64,000 nt of DNA, taken from positions 31,780-95,779 of the forward strand of contig JAANBB010000120.1 of NCBI GenBank assembly GCA_014621425.1. The letters run 5' to 3'. Every line of letters begins with the position of its first letter. Position 1 is the stretch's first letter. The position numbers were made by a program, and so were the translations under genes. This document shows positions 42,945 to 54,391 of this stretch, in pieces. Under the pieces are notes generated by a model. The model was not told the DNA's origin, searched no databases, and was given only the letters and a program-made list of their open reading frames with translations. The stretch comes from Cylindrodendrum hubeiense. Taxonomy: Eukaryota > Ascomycota > Sordariomycetes > Hypocreales > Nectriaceae.

Positions 42945-44861
42945 ATGACTTGGATTGTGTCGGCCAGTTCCCTTCTGGTGGCCGCAAGCATCGTCTCAGC
43001 CTCGGTGTTTGTGCCACCACCTCCTAAGCCGGAGCCTATCAAGGTTGTTGAGCTGCCTCTGCCGCCTGTCTCAGCCAACACCGCTCCAGGCTCCTGTAAC
43101 GCGGCCATAAATCCACATGGCACTGGCTGCGTGGCCCAAATTGGCGGTGGGTCTACCACTGCGACCATTGGCATCATGGCACAGGGCGACTTCCTCCCCG
43201 ACAGCAAGCACGTCATCACCATGGTCACCTTCGTCGGAGCCCCTGAAGCCCCCGACTCTGCAAGCATATATGATGGGGAACAGATTATCCTCGTCAAAAC
43301 TGATGGCTCGACGTTTCCCAATGGCGACTCTTGGAAGTGCATTACCTGCGGCGTCCCCGCAGCCAACCGCGTGGGTATGACTGAGCTCCTCGACTACCCG
43401 CAGGCCTTTAACGACGGCAAACGTATCCTCGCTGGTGATAATGTCATAGACTGCGGCAACCATGACCTCGCCAGCCGCCACTGCACCCCCAATGTCACCT
43501 TCGTCCATCCCATCCGCTGGGAAACGTCTGCCCTAGGCGACGGCTATGGCGGTAAGGTTCGCGAGCTCCGTCTCCATCCCGACAGCGTCCACCTCGGCTT
43601 CAGCTCATTCTACAGTAACAACGGAAAGCTGGGCCAGCATGCATACTTCTCTCGGCTGCAGTTCAATCCTTCGCCTACAACAGGCTTGCCCTTGGTCCCC
43701 CGGTACGACCTCGTCAACGTGACTAGCATGTTTGACCCCGACGGCGTGCAGCCAATCTCAAGCAACGGCAAAGACCTCCGAGTCAATATCGACGCTATCA
43801 CTGTTGGTGAGCTCCGGGGTTTCTCAGGCAGAGGGCACGAGGCCATTTACATCGGCTTTCCTGTCGAGTCTTCCAACATTGACGCTTTTGCCATTCACCT
43901 GCGGACTGGTAAGATCCGCCGCTTGACCAGTCACCCCGAGTATGTCGATCCTATCCACGTCTCCCCTGATGACGAGTGGTCCGTCATTGAGGACACTCGT
44001 GGCTCGGGCCGCCAGATGTTCATGGCTGGCATGCGCGGTATCCCTCCCATTACCGACTTGTTGACCACCAGCGTGACCACGGCGACGCGGAATAACGGCC
44101 CCCGGCGCTTCTTCCAGCCCTTCCTTCTTGATCGATACGGAGATCGTGGCAACTACTTTGGCCAGAAGATCAATGGGCCTGGGCGCGGTGTCCCCGGCAG
44201 TGGCCATGTCAACGATCCTGAGTGGAACGCAATGGCCGAGCCCAGATGGAGTCCTGATATGACCAAAATTGTATACTGGCAGGCTCAAACTATCTCCCCC
44301 GAATGCGGCGGAAACAACCCTCTGCGATGCTACCCATCCACAGCACCCGGGGGCAGGACATACCGCCTGATGATGGCCAAGCTTACAAGCCGGAAACCTA
44401 AGAAACTTTCGCCTGTTAAGGAAGCGTCCGATGAGATTCCGTGGGGTCGGCCTTACGTTCCAGGGAGTCTCGTAACGGGCAGTCCTGACGTCGCCGCAGG
44501 TAAATTCACCCTCAAAGGCAAGGTCGCTGGGCATGCTAGCGTAAACCTCATTAACAAGGCGGGAACCACTTTGATTGGCACCGTCGCGGTGACCTACCAT
44601 GGCTACTCGGATGACGGAAAGGCCTTCATCAACGGATGGGAGAATGTCACTGCACAGTCTATATCCGCTACTGTGAACCGCGTTCACTGGTTCTCCAATC
44701 TGGTGCAGACACGCCGAGATGGATATCTGGCTACCAAGAAGACTAGCCCTAATGGTTTTCACTTGCAGCTTGACGTGCTGAGAAACTTCTTCAACGCAAA
44801 TGGCACACTTACCACAACGATCAATGGTGTGGTCTATAGGCAGCCCCTGAACAATGCTTGA
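42945..44861 (+). CDS. Secreted saponin-hydrolase-like glycosidase
   Basis: Single exon, 638 residues. Residues 1-20 (MTWIVSASSLLVAASIVSAS) form a signal peptide. The body matches my recollection of fungal saponin hydrolase along its length: PIKVVELPLPP after the leader, WKCITCGVP, LDYPQAFNDGKRILAG, RELRLHPD and LRGFSGRG. Further on are RRLTSHPEYVDPI, SPDDEWSVI, DTRGSGRQMFMAGMRGIPP and FFQPFLLDRYGDRG. The repeats suggest a beta-propeller. The characterised enzymes release the sugar chain from soybean-type triterpenoid saponins outside the cell. It is divergent from an intracellular GH1 enzyme and near a sugar permease, which fits extracellular cleavage followed by uptake. The catalytic residues are not known to me. 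Confidence 0.82.
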   Translation: MTWIVSASSLLVAASIVSASVFVPPPPKPEPIKVVELPLPPVSANTAPGSCNAAINPHGTGCVAQIGGGSTTATIGIMAQGDFLPDSKHVITMVTFVGAPEAPDSASIYDGEQIILVKTDGSTFPNGDSWKCITCGVPAANRVGMTELLDYPQAFNDGKRILAGDNVIDCGNHDLASRHCTPNVTFVHPIRWETSALGDGYGGKVRELRLHPDSVHLGFSSFYSNNGKLGQHAYFSRLQFNPSPTTGLPLVPRYDLVNVTSMFDPDGVQPISSNGKDLRVNIDAITVGELRGFSGRGHEAIYIGFPVESSNIDAFAIHLRTGKIRRLTSHPEYVDPIHVSPDDEWSVIEDTRGSGRQMFMAGMRGIPPITDLLTTSVTTATRNNGPRRFFQPFLLDRYGDRGNYFGQKINGPGRGVPGSGHVNDPEWNAMAEPRWSPDMTKIVYWQAQTISPECGGNNPLRCYPSTAPGGRTYRLMMAKLTSRKPKKLSPVKEASDEIPWGRPYVPGSLVTGSPDVAAGKFTLKGKVAGHASVNLINKAGTTLIGTVAVTYHGYSDDGKAFINGWENVTAQSISATVNRVHWFSNLVQTRRDGYLATKKTSPNGFHLQLDVLRNFFNANGTLTTTINGVVYRQPLNNA

Positions 44862-45273
44862 CCCGGAATGGCTAATTACATTGGATTGTGACGTAAGTTC
44901 ACACCGTACCAGGAGGAGCACAGGGGGATAATGGGGGAGGTGGCGTGTGGAGCTTTGAATCAGTTGTACTTAGGTAACTAAAAGAGCAATACATACTTGG
45001 TAGTTCATACGGTAGAAGATCATGTGTCGACCCTAGCCTTCCATCGTTAAATTGAGCGACCAGGACAATTCGGATGTGAACCACTCCGGCTGCGAACAAT
45101 AGCCCTCGGTGTTGTGGGGTAGGCTTCCTAAAAGTCCGGGGAACCTGTTCGGTATTGTGGGGTATAGGGTATGGGGTAAACATGACACATTGGTTTTATC
45201 TTGATCCACCTGTCTATTTAATAATCATTCAATCTCCGTCCATTTATAGAGTGACCAAAGAAACGTTTCTTGA
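44862..45273. promoter_or_regulatory. Intergenic, promoter of P450 1
   Basis: About 410 bp between the saponin-hydrolase stop and the P450 start, with no clear operator. Confidence 0.4.
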
Positions 45274-46961
45274 ATGAGTGACACTTACACGATCAACACA
45301 ATGAAGCACGAAACAATACATGCAAAAGGCCTGCTGATTGCTGCATGCATCTTCATAGCAATATGGCTGATAAAGGTACGAGTTCTGGATGTTTTGTGCT
45401 ACGAGCGCCTTGAGCCGCATCATTGACAGGCAATCACAAGACTTTGAAGCGGGCTTTTTGGACGCCACTCCGCGCTATTCCCGGGCCATGGTATGGCAGA
45501 TTCACGCACCTATGGCTGAAAAAGCACATTCTAGCCGGCCGCAGGATGCATTACATCCACAGTCTACACGTTAAATACGGACCCGTAGTACGGGTATCGC
45601 CTGACGAAATTGACATTGCGGATCAAGCTGCCTTTAAAGAAATCCATCGCATTGGCGGTGGATTTCTCAAAAGCCCATGGTACCAAACCTTCCGCAAAGG
45701 ACATACCACCGATGTTTTCTCTGTGACGAATCCCAAAGACCATGCCCAGAAACGGAGGCTACTAGCGCCACTGTTTAGCAATTCCGCTCTGATGAATAAT
45801 TGGTACCCTGTTGTCAAAGACAATGTTACAATGGCGGTCGATAAAATCAAGAGGGAAGCGCTCCAGACTGGAGAGGCAGATGTGTTTAAATGGTGGACCT
45901 TTATGACAGCGGATGTAATCTCACATCTATCTTTCGGGGAACCGCTTGGTATGCTGAATCTCGAAAAAGTAAGAACATTGAGGCCCATGCCATACCTCTA
46001 CACTGCTCTAACATGATGCCATAGAAAACCGAGCACATGCAAAAGATCGAGGATGCCGCAAAGTTTGGACTCATCTCATCCGAGTTACCACTACTATGCA
46101 ACATCCTGCGATGGGTACCGATGAAGGCCGTCCGAGACCTCGTCAATTCCGATGAAAAGGTGCAAACGCTGGCAGAAGAGACGATGCGACAGGCACAGCG
46201 CAGCGGTATCGGTGCGACGAACATCTTCTCTAAGCTTATTGCCGAGAACGAGAAGGACTGCGAGTCATACACCGACTACCAACTGGCCTTTGAGGCAGGT
46301 GGCTTTATAGTCGCCGGCTCTGGAACCACTGCAGTGTCTTTAACCTATCTCGTTTGGGCAGTCTTGTCGAATCCGGCCGTCCAGGCCAAGCTGGAGGCGG
46401 AAGTTAAGACATTGCAGCCATCGTATACCGACTCCGACCTCGAGCAATTGCCATACCTGTCTGCTGTGATTGAAGAAACTCTCAGGGTGTATTCTGCAGC
46501 CCCTGGAGCGCTTCCCCGAACAGTGCCGGCTGGAGGTGCGACACTGGCGGGTTACTTCGTCCCAGAAGGGATTACTGTCAGCACTCAAGCATATACCCTT
46601 CATCGAGATGCTATCGCCTACCCTGAGCCAAATCAGTAAGTTTTCTCTATCTCAAAAGTTGCTGTTGAGATTCAATACTCACACTGGCAGGTTCATGCCC
46701 GAGAGGTTTATTTCATCGTCGGGCGAATTTCAGCCATCCAAAGGCGTGTTTGCTCCGTTTGGAGCAGGCTCGCGTGTCTGTCTTGGAGTTCACCTGGCAC
46801 GCATAGAACTCCGACATGGCGCAGCTCTTTTCTTCCGTGAATGCAATGGAGCCCGATTATCTGCGCGAACTACACCGGCGTCCATGGAAATGATGAATTA
46901 TTTCCTCATTAGCCCAGTGTCGGAGCAGTGTTGGATAACTCTTAGCAATGGTTCTAGCTAA
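45274..46961 (+). CDS. Cytochrome P450 monooxygenase 1
   Basis: Exons 45274-45375, 45441-45968, 46025-46635 and 46691-46961 give 503 residues. An N-terminal membrane anchor (KGLLIAACIFIAIWLIK) is followed by the Pro-rich hinge RAIPGPWYG. The I-helix oxygen-binding motif is AGSGTT, the ExxR is EETLR, PERF is present, and the heme-Cys loop is FGAGSRVCLG (Cys at about 444). The acceptor of intron 1 is set at 45440 because the nearer CAG would give a stop or wrong phase. A second ATG at 45301 is possible. It acts as an ER-bound hydroxylase needing P450 reductase. Its substrate is unknown; its place beside the saponin-hydrolase gene suggests a hydrophobic plant or fungal terpenoid. Confidence 0.88.
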
Positions 46962-48397
46962 GTGCATGCTTGTTGGTCTGCAACCCCTACGAAGTTTGAC
47001 AGCATGTACTTTGCGTCAGCTTGTGGGCCAAACTTAGGGTTAGGGGAGAATTATTGCCAAAGATAGGGAAATGACTTGCTGCTACATTCATCGAATAACA
47101 AGCGAAGATCCAGACTGTGACCCACCTAACTAAGAGATTGAAGTGAACGAGGCTGATTTTGTCTAATAAATTGATTCTCTCAACAATAGCGATGACATCA
47201 TATTTCCCAAACTTTCTTAAGTCAACATACAGTTGCTTGTAAACTCATAATTTGCTTATCTAGTTCCCAGCCGATAGTAAAATGCGTATGTTTTTTAGTC
47301 TCAACATATTACTCAAATAGTCACTTGGCATTGTGTGACGGCATTGATTAGGAATTAGGTGGGAAAATGTCATGGAAGCAGCATCATTCACGGCCTGTCA
47401 CTACAACACCAGAAATATGCTTGGGATCATAATGATGGACCTAAGCGGTATCAAAGACTCATTTGTCAGCCAACTTATTCATGGAGTTAGTCAGATTCCT
47501 TGTCAGTCCTTGGTGAGCCATTCCTAAATGTTACATGTATAACGTTCAACTTAGTGATAGATGCCTAAGTAGGCTATTATTCTATTTAATGTAATTATTT
47601 ATTGTCACCTATTATCGGTGATGAGTACTTACTGTATTGAGCTCCATGTACCAACTTAATATTTCTTCAAATTAACAGATGGCCCATGGGACAGTGACAA
47701 AGACGGCCTTGATAAATGATTTATCAATGAACAAAGCATATTCTTGCATTTTGACCATAAAGTCGAAGAGAAGCACGCATTCCGCTCATGTTCAGTGCTA
47801 TAGTGAGTTGAATAATGGTGAGCAAGAAATATTTAAGGCCGTCTAAGACCGGTACGGAATATATGCAGACTATCTTACGCAATATGTCGGAGTCACTACA
47901 CTGCGGGAATGTGGAAAAGGGGCATAGAAAACCTCCAGTGGTAAAGAGCGAATGCATGAGACCCGAAAAGTTACTTTCTTGTTCGGACTTGTGGGGTACT
48001 CGGACTCGTGGGGTGGCATTGGAAACCCATTTCGGCCCCACATTATATCCTCCCCTGCCGATTGCGTTACTACAAGAGATCTATAATACTAGTAAACATG
48101 AGTCTAGGGTACGTTTGAAGGTAGTGTCCGACCTTGAAATGGCCTGATACAGTTAGTAAGTAGACTAGTCCTTCGGCCAGCGCGACGCAGACTTGTCCGA
48201 GATGGCCTTGAGGAAACCTCCACATGGACCGACCACTTGTTATATCAAGCGAGGCTCGTCACTCGCTGTGAAATAATTACTCTTCTCTGCGTTCCAGTTA
48301 GACTCACCCTGAAAGATGTACGATACCTATTTTGCTGTTGCCAGCTCCCAGTGTCTCACGGCCATAACTATTCAAAGAACCACATAATCTCGGTATC
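46962..48397. other. AT-rich gene-free region
   Basis: 1.4 kb with no supported gene or repeat family. Moderately AT-rich, and might be decayed sequence. Confidence 0.5.
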
Positions 48398-50103
48398 ATG
48401 TCCTTAGCTCTGGCTTGGCTTTCAGCTTCTGCTGTTGCTATTATCCTTGCAGTTGTTTTAAAGAGATGGGCATCATCTTTCAGATCGCCAGGTCCAATCC
48501 TCGGCAAACTTACAGGGCTTTGGTACGTGTACCATCTCCTAAGAGGTGATTTCCAGAAGACGAACCGAGATCTTCATCGAAAGTACGGTAAGTATAGCCT
48601 TGCATATTTTGATCTGATTTCTGTTCGTCATGATTAGATCTGTCTATCCCTTTACCTCATGGTGCAATTAATGCTTAGGCGCCAGTGAGACTTGCTGCTG
48701 ACGAATTACCAAACTACCAGGCAAAGTGGTGTGCCTCCGACCAAACGAGTACAGTATCGACGACCCGGACGCTATCAAGACGATCTATGGTGTAGTATCT
48801 CACTTCAAAAAGGCCCCATGGTACTCCGCTTGGACTTCCCCCGATGTTGTTTCGGTCAATCTCTTTTCATTACTAGACAGCCAGCGCCACGCACATGTAA
48901 GGCGGCAATATGCCAGCTTATATGCCATGTCGAGTTTGGTTTCATACGAGCCATGTGTGGAAGAATGTATCGATTTACTCTCTGCCCGCCTATCTAAGTT
49001 TTGCAGGGAAAAGAAACCTGTTGATCTTGGGCGCTGGTTACAATTCTACGCTTTTGATGTTATTGGATCTATCACAGTGAGTAACCCGATTCATCCAGCA
49101 ACTACGACACTAAAACGAGCCTCTACCTCAGTTTTCTAAGTGATTCGGCTTCATGGAGCGAGGCTGCGATGTTGGTAACATTATGTCAACTCTCGACTCC
49201 ACGTTTCCTCAGATCACGGTAGGGGCTTACTTTCTTTGGGCGTTGCCTCTGCTGTATGCCATCGCTCCTAAATCAGGTACAATGGAATTGGCCAAGTTTG
49301 CTTCTTCAGCTATACAAGAGCGAATTCAACGTTACTACCCCCAAGATGTGGGGAGGAACGATAGCAAGAGTAGTACACGAGACTTTATGGAGAAGCTATT
49401 TGAGGTAGCGGATAGAAATCCGCAGGAGAATCGACAAACACTGATCTCTGGAGCCGCATCTTCAAACGTCGTTGCGGGCAGTGATACGACCAGTATTACG
49501 CTTATTTCCATTCTATTCAATATCTTGAAACATCCCCATGTTCTGCAGAAGCTTCGAGACGAGTTAGATGATGCCTCGGTGGCTGGTCAGATCAGCAATC
49601 CTATCACATTCGCGGAGAGCCAGAGTCTTCCATACCTCCAAGCTATCTTCAAGGAGTCCATGCGAATGCACCCAGCTACTGGGCTACCGATGTGGCGAGT
49701 GGTGCTGCCCGAAGGCGCTGTCATTTGCAATCAGCACTTCTCCGGTGGCGCCATTGTCGGTATCAATTCATGGGTCGCACACTACAACCACGATGTCTAT
49801 GGGAAAGACGTCGACGAGTTCCGCCCGGACCGGTGGATTGATAACAATAAGGAGACGCTCAACAGAATGGAACGGTACTTTATGCCTTTTGGTCTAGGGT
49901 CTCGAACCTGTATCGGAAAGAATATTAGCCTGCTTGAGATTGGAAAGTTGGTTCCGCAGCTGGTACGAAGATTTGACTTCCAGCTGCTTGATACATCAAA
50001 GGCCAGCTTGGAGACGAAAAATATGTGGTTTGTCAAACAGAGCGGATTTGACGTGCTTGTGACTGATAGTAAAGGGACGGAACACACGCCAGGGGCTTTA
50101 TAG
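48398..50103 (+). pseudogene. Cytochrome P450 2 (pisatin-demethylase-like) with in-frame TGA
   Basis: Exons 48398-48587, 48721-49076 and 49132-50103. The anchor SAVAIILAVVLKRW, RPDRW, the I-helix AGSDTTS, ExxR in KESMR and the heme loop FGLGSRTCIGKN are all intact. After the second intron, the family's FSKRFGFME stretch reads FSK, then TGA (49141-49143), then FGFMERG. The expected codon is Arg, so a single C-to-T change of CGA explains the stop. An acceptor after GGAG at 49159 would skip it but would delete the conserved FSxxFGF segment. The gene is therefore probably inactive or makes a shortened protein. Relatives demethylate plant phytoalexins or hydroxylate other xenobiotics. Everything downstream is well conserved, so the lesion looks recent. 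Confidence 0.78.
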
Positions 50104-50561
50104 TTTGTTGAGAGATAGCAACATTTGTTATAGTCAATTTGATATCTAGCATCATTATCGATTCAAGTCCCGATTCATTGAGCATTCAATGACCCACACG
50201 GCGGTCAACCCAGGCATCGTGAGGGACCCTTCGCCTTTCGCGCTCTTCATGCAGGGGGGGACTCGCGAGACCGAGGCAGATCCCATGACTGCCGTTCCCC
50301 CAATCATGTTGGTCCTGAAATAAGTCTGACCCGGTGGGCCAAGTACGCCACTTGCGGGGAAGATCTTCACCCCGCAAAAGGACCAGGCTTGGTCGGCAAG
50401 CTAAGTGGGAGGCACTAACTTAGTCATTCACTCCCTTGATGACGGCCTCTTGCTAAGAATCATAATACAACTTCTTCCTAGTCTATCCATCTCACGACAA
50501 TTCATTTGTCGCGTCATGTTGACTTGCCAATATTGAACACTTCCTACTGTACCTCGTCACC
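50104..50561. other. Intergenic, promoter of the C2H2/Zn2Cys6 regulator
   Basis: About 460 bp, no gene, no recognised site. Confidence 0.4.
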
Positions 50562-53500
50562 ATGAAGGCTACCTGCGAAATCTGTAGCACCGAATTCCGG
50601 CGGACAGAGCACCTCACGCGTCATCTGCTACGACACGCAGGTGCCAGACCATTCCCCTGCGACCGATGCGGATCCAGCTTTTCAAGAAGGTAGGAACGCC
50701 ATCACCACAAGCAATAGGAACATCAGCATAGAGCCCCGATCCCCCTCGGCCGCTGGTTATCTCGCATTGCATCTCCTTCTAATGCTGCATTCTGGTCTCT
50801 TGTTTATTTCAGCCCGACCCATCCATCATCTTCTTGCCTCTCTGACAAGAGTCCATTATCACAGGGACGCTCTCCGGCGCCACGTTATCGGACACAACAA
50901 GGATACGCCGCTCCGAGCCCATTCCAGCCGTGGGAAAGCTGGTAAAGCTTGCCAGAGCTGTGCCCGATCGAAGCAGCGATGCGATGGGGACATGCGATGT
51001 GGCCGTTGCGCAGGGAAAGGCATACGATGTGTATACCCGCCATCAAACGCACCCCTGGTGTTGACGGACCCAATCTCCATCATCAACAGGGTCCATCTCT
51101 CAGAAGATGTGAAAGAGCACTCGACATTACCGCCACTATCTGCTGATGCTAATGAAGAAACCTGGCCACGGCCCGAACAGGACGCTAGCACCCCCGCAGT
51201 TGCATCGGCTCATCCCACGGACGCCCACCATCCCGATCCTGTTACCCCTCCACTTGCCGCTGTGTCTAGCCGCCCTCCACCCCTTCAGTCGGACGACCCT
51301 CTGGCCGGGATTCATCCCACGCTTTCTCCCCCGCTCTCGATCCCGAATCAGTCATTCAGCTCCTGTTCTGGATCTTCTGTGGACCCTTCCGAGTCATCTG
51401 GGCCTAACTTGGCTCCCATGGATTATCTAGACCTCATGGGGTCTCTTCCGGCCTTGGAATTTCACAGCGACTGGTACAGTACCGGTATGTGGGATCTTGG
51501 CTCACCTGACTTGATGTCGTGGCCAAGATTCCCCATAGTTGGTGTCGAAAACTATCCCGGAGACGGCCTGCCGAGCACATCAGCCTTAATTACCCCCAGT
51601 GTAGAAACCGCGACGCTCTCTTCCGCGCTAACAGGCCAACCGACCTGGCTAACAATATCCCCTCACGAAGAAAGTCCACCTGGTTCACCTTTGTCCGACG
51701 CGCCCGTGCCCAACTTCATGGGGATTGACGCCCGTGTCAGTTCTCCAACCAATACTAATGCGCCTACCACCGCGATTCCGGCAGAACATGGCGAACAACT
51801 GGATACAGATGACGAAGATTGGCGAATAGATGACTACGACCATGTTCCCCGATTAATGCACGGTGTTTATGATGCAATTGCCGCCTGCTTTGCCTCAGTC
51901 AATCATGACAATGGATTTTACCAGCCTTTCACGACAAAGCCGTTGCCGTGCCTGGACTTAATGAACTCGTTTATACAAGTCTCTTTTGAAGTGTTCCAGC
52001 CCATCTTCCCGCTGTTGCATCAACCCACTTTTGAACCAAGTCAATGCCACTGGCTACTGGTTCTTGCTGTCGCCACGACTGGTTGCCGCTTCTCGCAGCA
52101 GTCAACGGAGGTGACGAGACTGATGGACAATTTACTACGCCGGGCTGTGCAGCTCAATGTAAGCCACCCATGCAATTCATTGCATTCCCCTTCTACAAGA
52201 ATTGTTTCTCCTCTTGTATTATTCTTCTATTTTAAACCCCATGTTGTCTAGTAGCAGCATTCTGACGTCGTTAGATGGAGCGCAATTACACCACTTTGCC
52301 CTCTCTCTCGCTCGCCCAGGCTGCCTTGTTGAGCCAAGTCTGCATGATGTTCTCGGGTGACTCGATGCTCACAGACTCAGCACACACCAATATGGCGACT
52401 GTGGCAGCGCTATGTAAAAGAGCCAATGCATTTGATGAAAGTGAGATAGACAGTCTTTCGCTATCCGAGGGGAATTGGGAGTGCTGGGTCCAGGCCGAGA
52501 GTAAAAGACGACTTGGTTATTGCGCCTGGGTATGACGGCCACCCGGAGATGACAAACTAAACATGCCCGATGCAAGGTCTAGCTAACACTATCCGGTTAT
52601 AGGTTCTGGATACCCAACACATCATGTTCTTTGACCTTCCAAACGTGATCCCGAGCAAGCTACTCCAGGCGAAAATGCCCTGTGATGAGCAATTATGGGA
52701 AGCATCAAGCCAACCCCAGTTGCTAGAGCTTCTGAGTAGAACAAGTACAGCTCCCCATCGCAGCCATTCAGATCCGCCTTCTTCCCATGTTGACATTGAC
52801 ACGACATAGGAAACACGACAGTACCACATCATCCCGGGAGAATTAGGGAAGAATTGTCTCATATATACCGTACAAGAAGACGCCCCAATGGGCTTAGCGA
52901 ATTTCATATTCTGCTCCTATTAATGGGTATATTCAGGGATACTAATCGTATGGAGCACGCAAGCACCTACCTGGATATCTTTGGACTAGAGGATTGCCCT
53001 GTCTCACAACAATCACAAATGGGGCGATTGGCTATCCAGCACTACCACCTTATATCGCTCATTGTGCGAGTGCGCCCTAGTGAGCTCTTGGCCTTCTCAG
53101 GATGGCGCATTGATGATTCAGAGAGAGCGAAGAGCTGCTCTCGGCTTCAGGTATGGATCAAGCAAAGAGGTCCCGAGGCGCGATGTGCAGTCTTCCATGC
53201 CGCCAAGGCCTTCAGCTGCCTACGAACGTATCCGACGCAAGGCTACCATAAAATTCAGTGCACTCTATTATCGTCCCTCATGATCTGGGCATACATAGAT
53301 TGCGGCGCGTCTGACAAAGTTGACCCGACGATTGAAGGCGGGGCTACCGAAACAATTGCCTTGACGCTACGGTTTGATAAGTGCTCTTCAGAAGATACAA
53401 TGGTAGAGGAGTGGTTTCAGAAAGGGGGAACGATGCGACCTTACCTTGTTGGAGTTGGGAGCTTGCAGGACCACGGGGCAAAGGCTCGACTAATTAAGGA

Positions 53501-53606
53501 GACTGCACGGCTACTAGCTAGAGACGAGTCATGGCCACTGAGCTATAAAGTACGGTATTTGCTGCTTGGCCATTATAAAGCGAAAATGAAATACGAAAAT
53601 AAATAA
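50562..53606 (+). CDS. Dual C2H2 plus Zn2Cys6 transcription factor
   Basis: Exons 50562-50689, 50865-52158, 52275-52529, 52603-52744 and 52810-53606 give 871 residues. Two C2H2 fingers open the protein (CEICSTEF...HLLRH and CDRCGSSF...DALRRHVIGH); the second is completed across a 175-bp intron. A Zn2Cys6 cluster follows, with Cys at about 72, 75, 82, 88, 91 and 98 (ACQSCARSKQRC...CGRC). After a Pro/Ser-rich linker, the fungal_trans region carries FQPIFPLLHQPTFEPS, and RIREELSHIYRTRRRPNG near exon 5. This double-finger layout is a known class of ascomycete regulators, found near P450s and hydrolases. Its targets are unknown. All five junctions keep phase. Confidence 0.87.
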
Positions 53607-54391
53607 TTAAATAGAGGAAAGCTATCCTAATGAATATTTTTAGGGATAGAGATTAATTATAGAATCTAAGAACCGGTCTATATATGGATCCTACTAACAG
53701 CTAGGCCTGACGGTTACTATATGCATTGTGTAGGGTAGGTTTGAGGCGGGATTTCTCCATGATAAACCATGAGGTTCACTAGGGTTATGGTAGGGTGATA
53801 ACTTTAGTAAGCAGGCGTTTTACTGTAGATAATCGTCAAATGTAGTATTTTGTAGCAGTTGAGCGGGCTGAGGTAGTCCAGCTATATTAACAACCCAGGA
53901 GCTGAATCTCCAGCACGGGTGCTTCTCAGTCAACCATAAATTTGATGGATAGCAAAGATCATGAGATTATTAGATACAATTCGTAGGTAGTGTATTAATC
54001 TCTATTTTACACCGCGTCATAGGTTTCAGGCTCTATATGGGTTGTAAAACATATTAATTGCTATAGAATTTCCTTTATACATGTTAGGTTAGAGTATTAA
54101 CAGACGTGAAGTAAAATATTAATGTAGTATCATCTTTCTTGATATATTATCTACTCTTCATTTTTATGTTGTGTTCATTGTAGATAAACCAAGCAGCATA
54201 TCCACAACGTTCTCCAAAATCGGCCTACATATACGCCTGCCCCTGTGCACGCTACCTCGACTTCTCTATCGTATGATTATTACCCCTCTTATCAGACCAG
54301 GGGAACGTGACACATATTACTAGTCATGGTACTACAGCTCCGCCCGTTTATATCACCCCTCATGTTTCTTGCTTCTAAAATATAATCACAA
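53607..54391. other. AT-rich intergenic region
   Basis: About 785 bp, strongly AT-rich between 53607 and 54180. No gene; the composition suggests decayed, possibly RIP-affected, sequence. Confidence 0.5.

Noticed and set aside
43824..44921. Long minus-strand frame opposite the saponin-hydrolase gene
   Set aside because: It is a shadow frame of a well-supported plus-strand gene in GC-rich coding sequence.
46962..48397. Possible transposon remnant
   Set aside because: No terminal repeats, target-site duplication or transposase-like frame could be seen.
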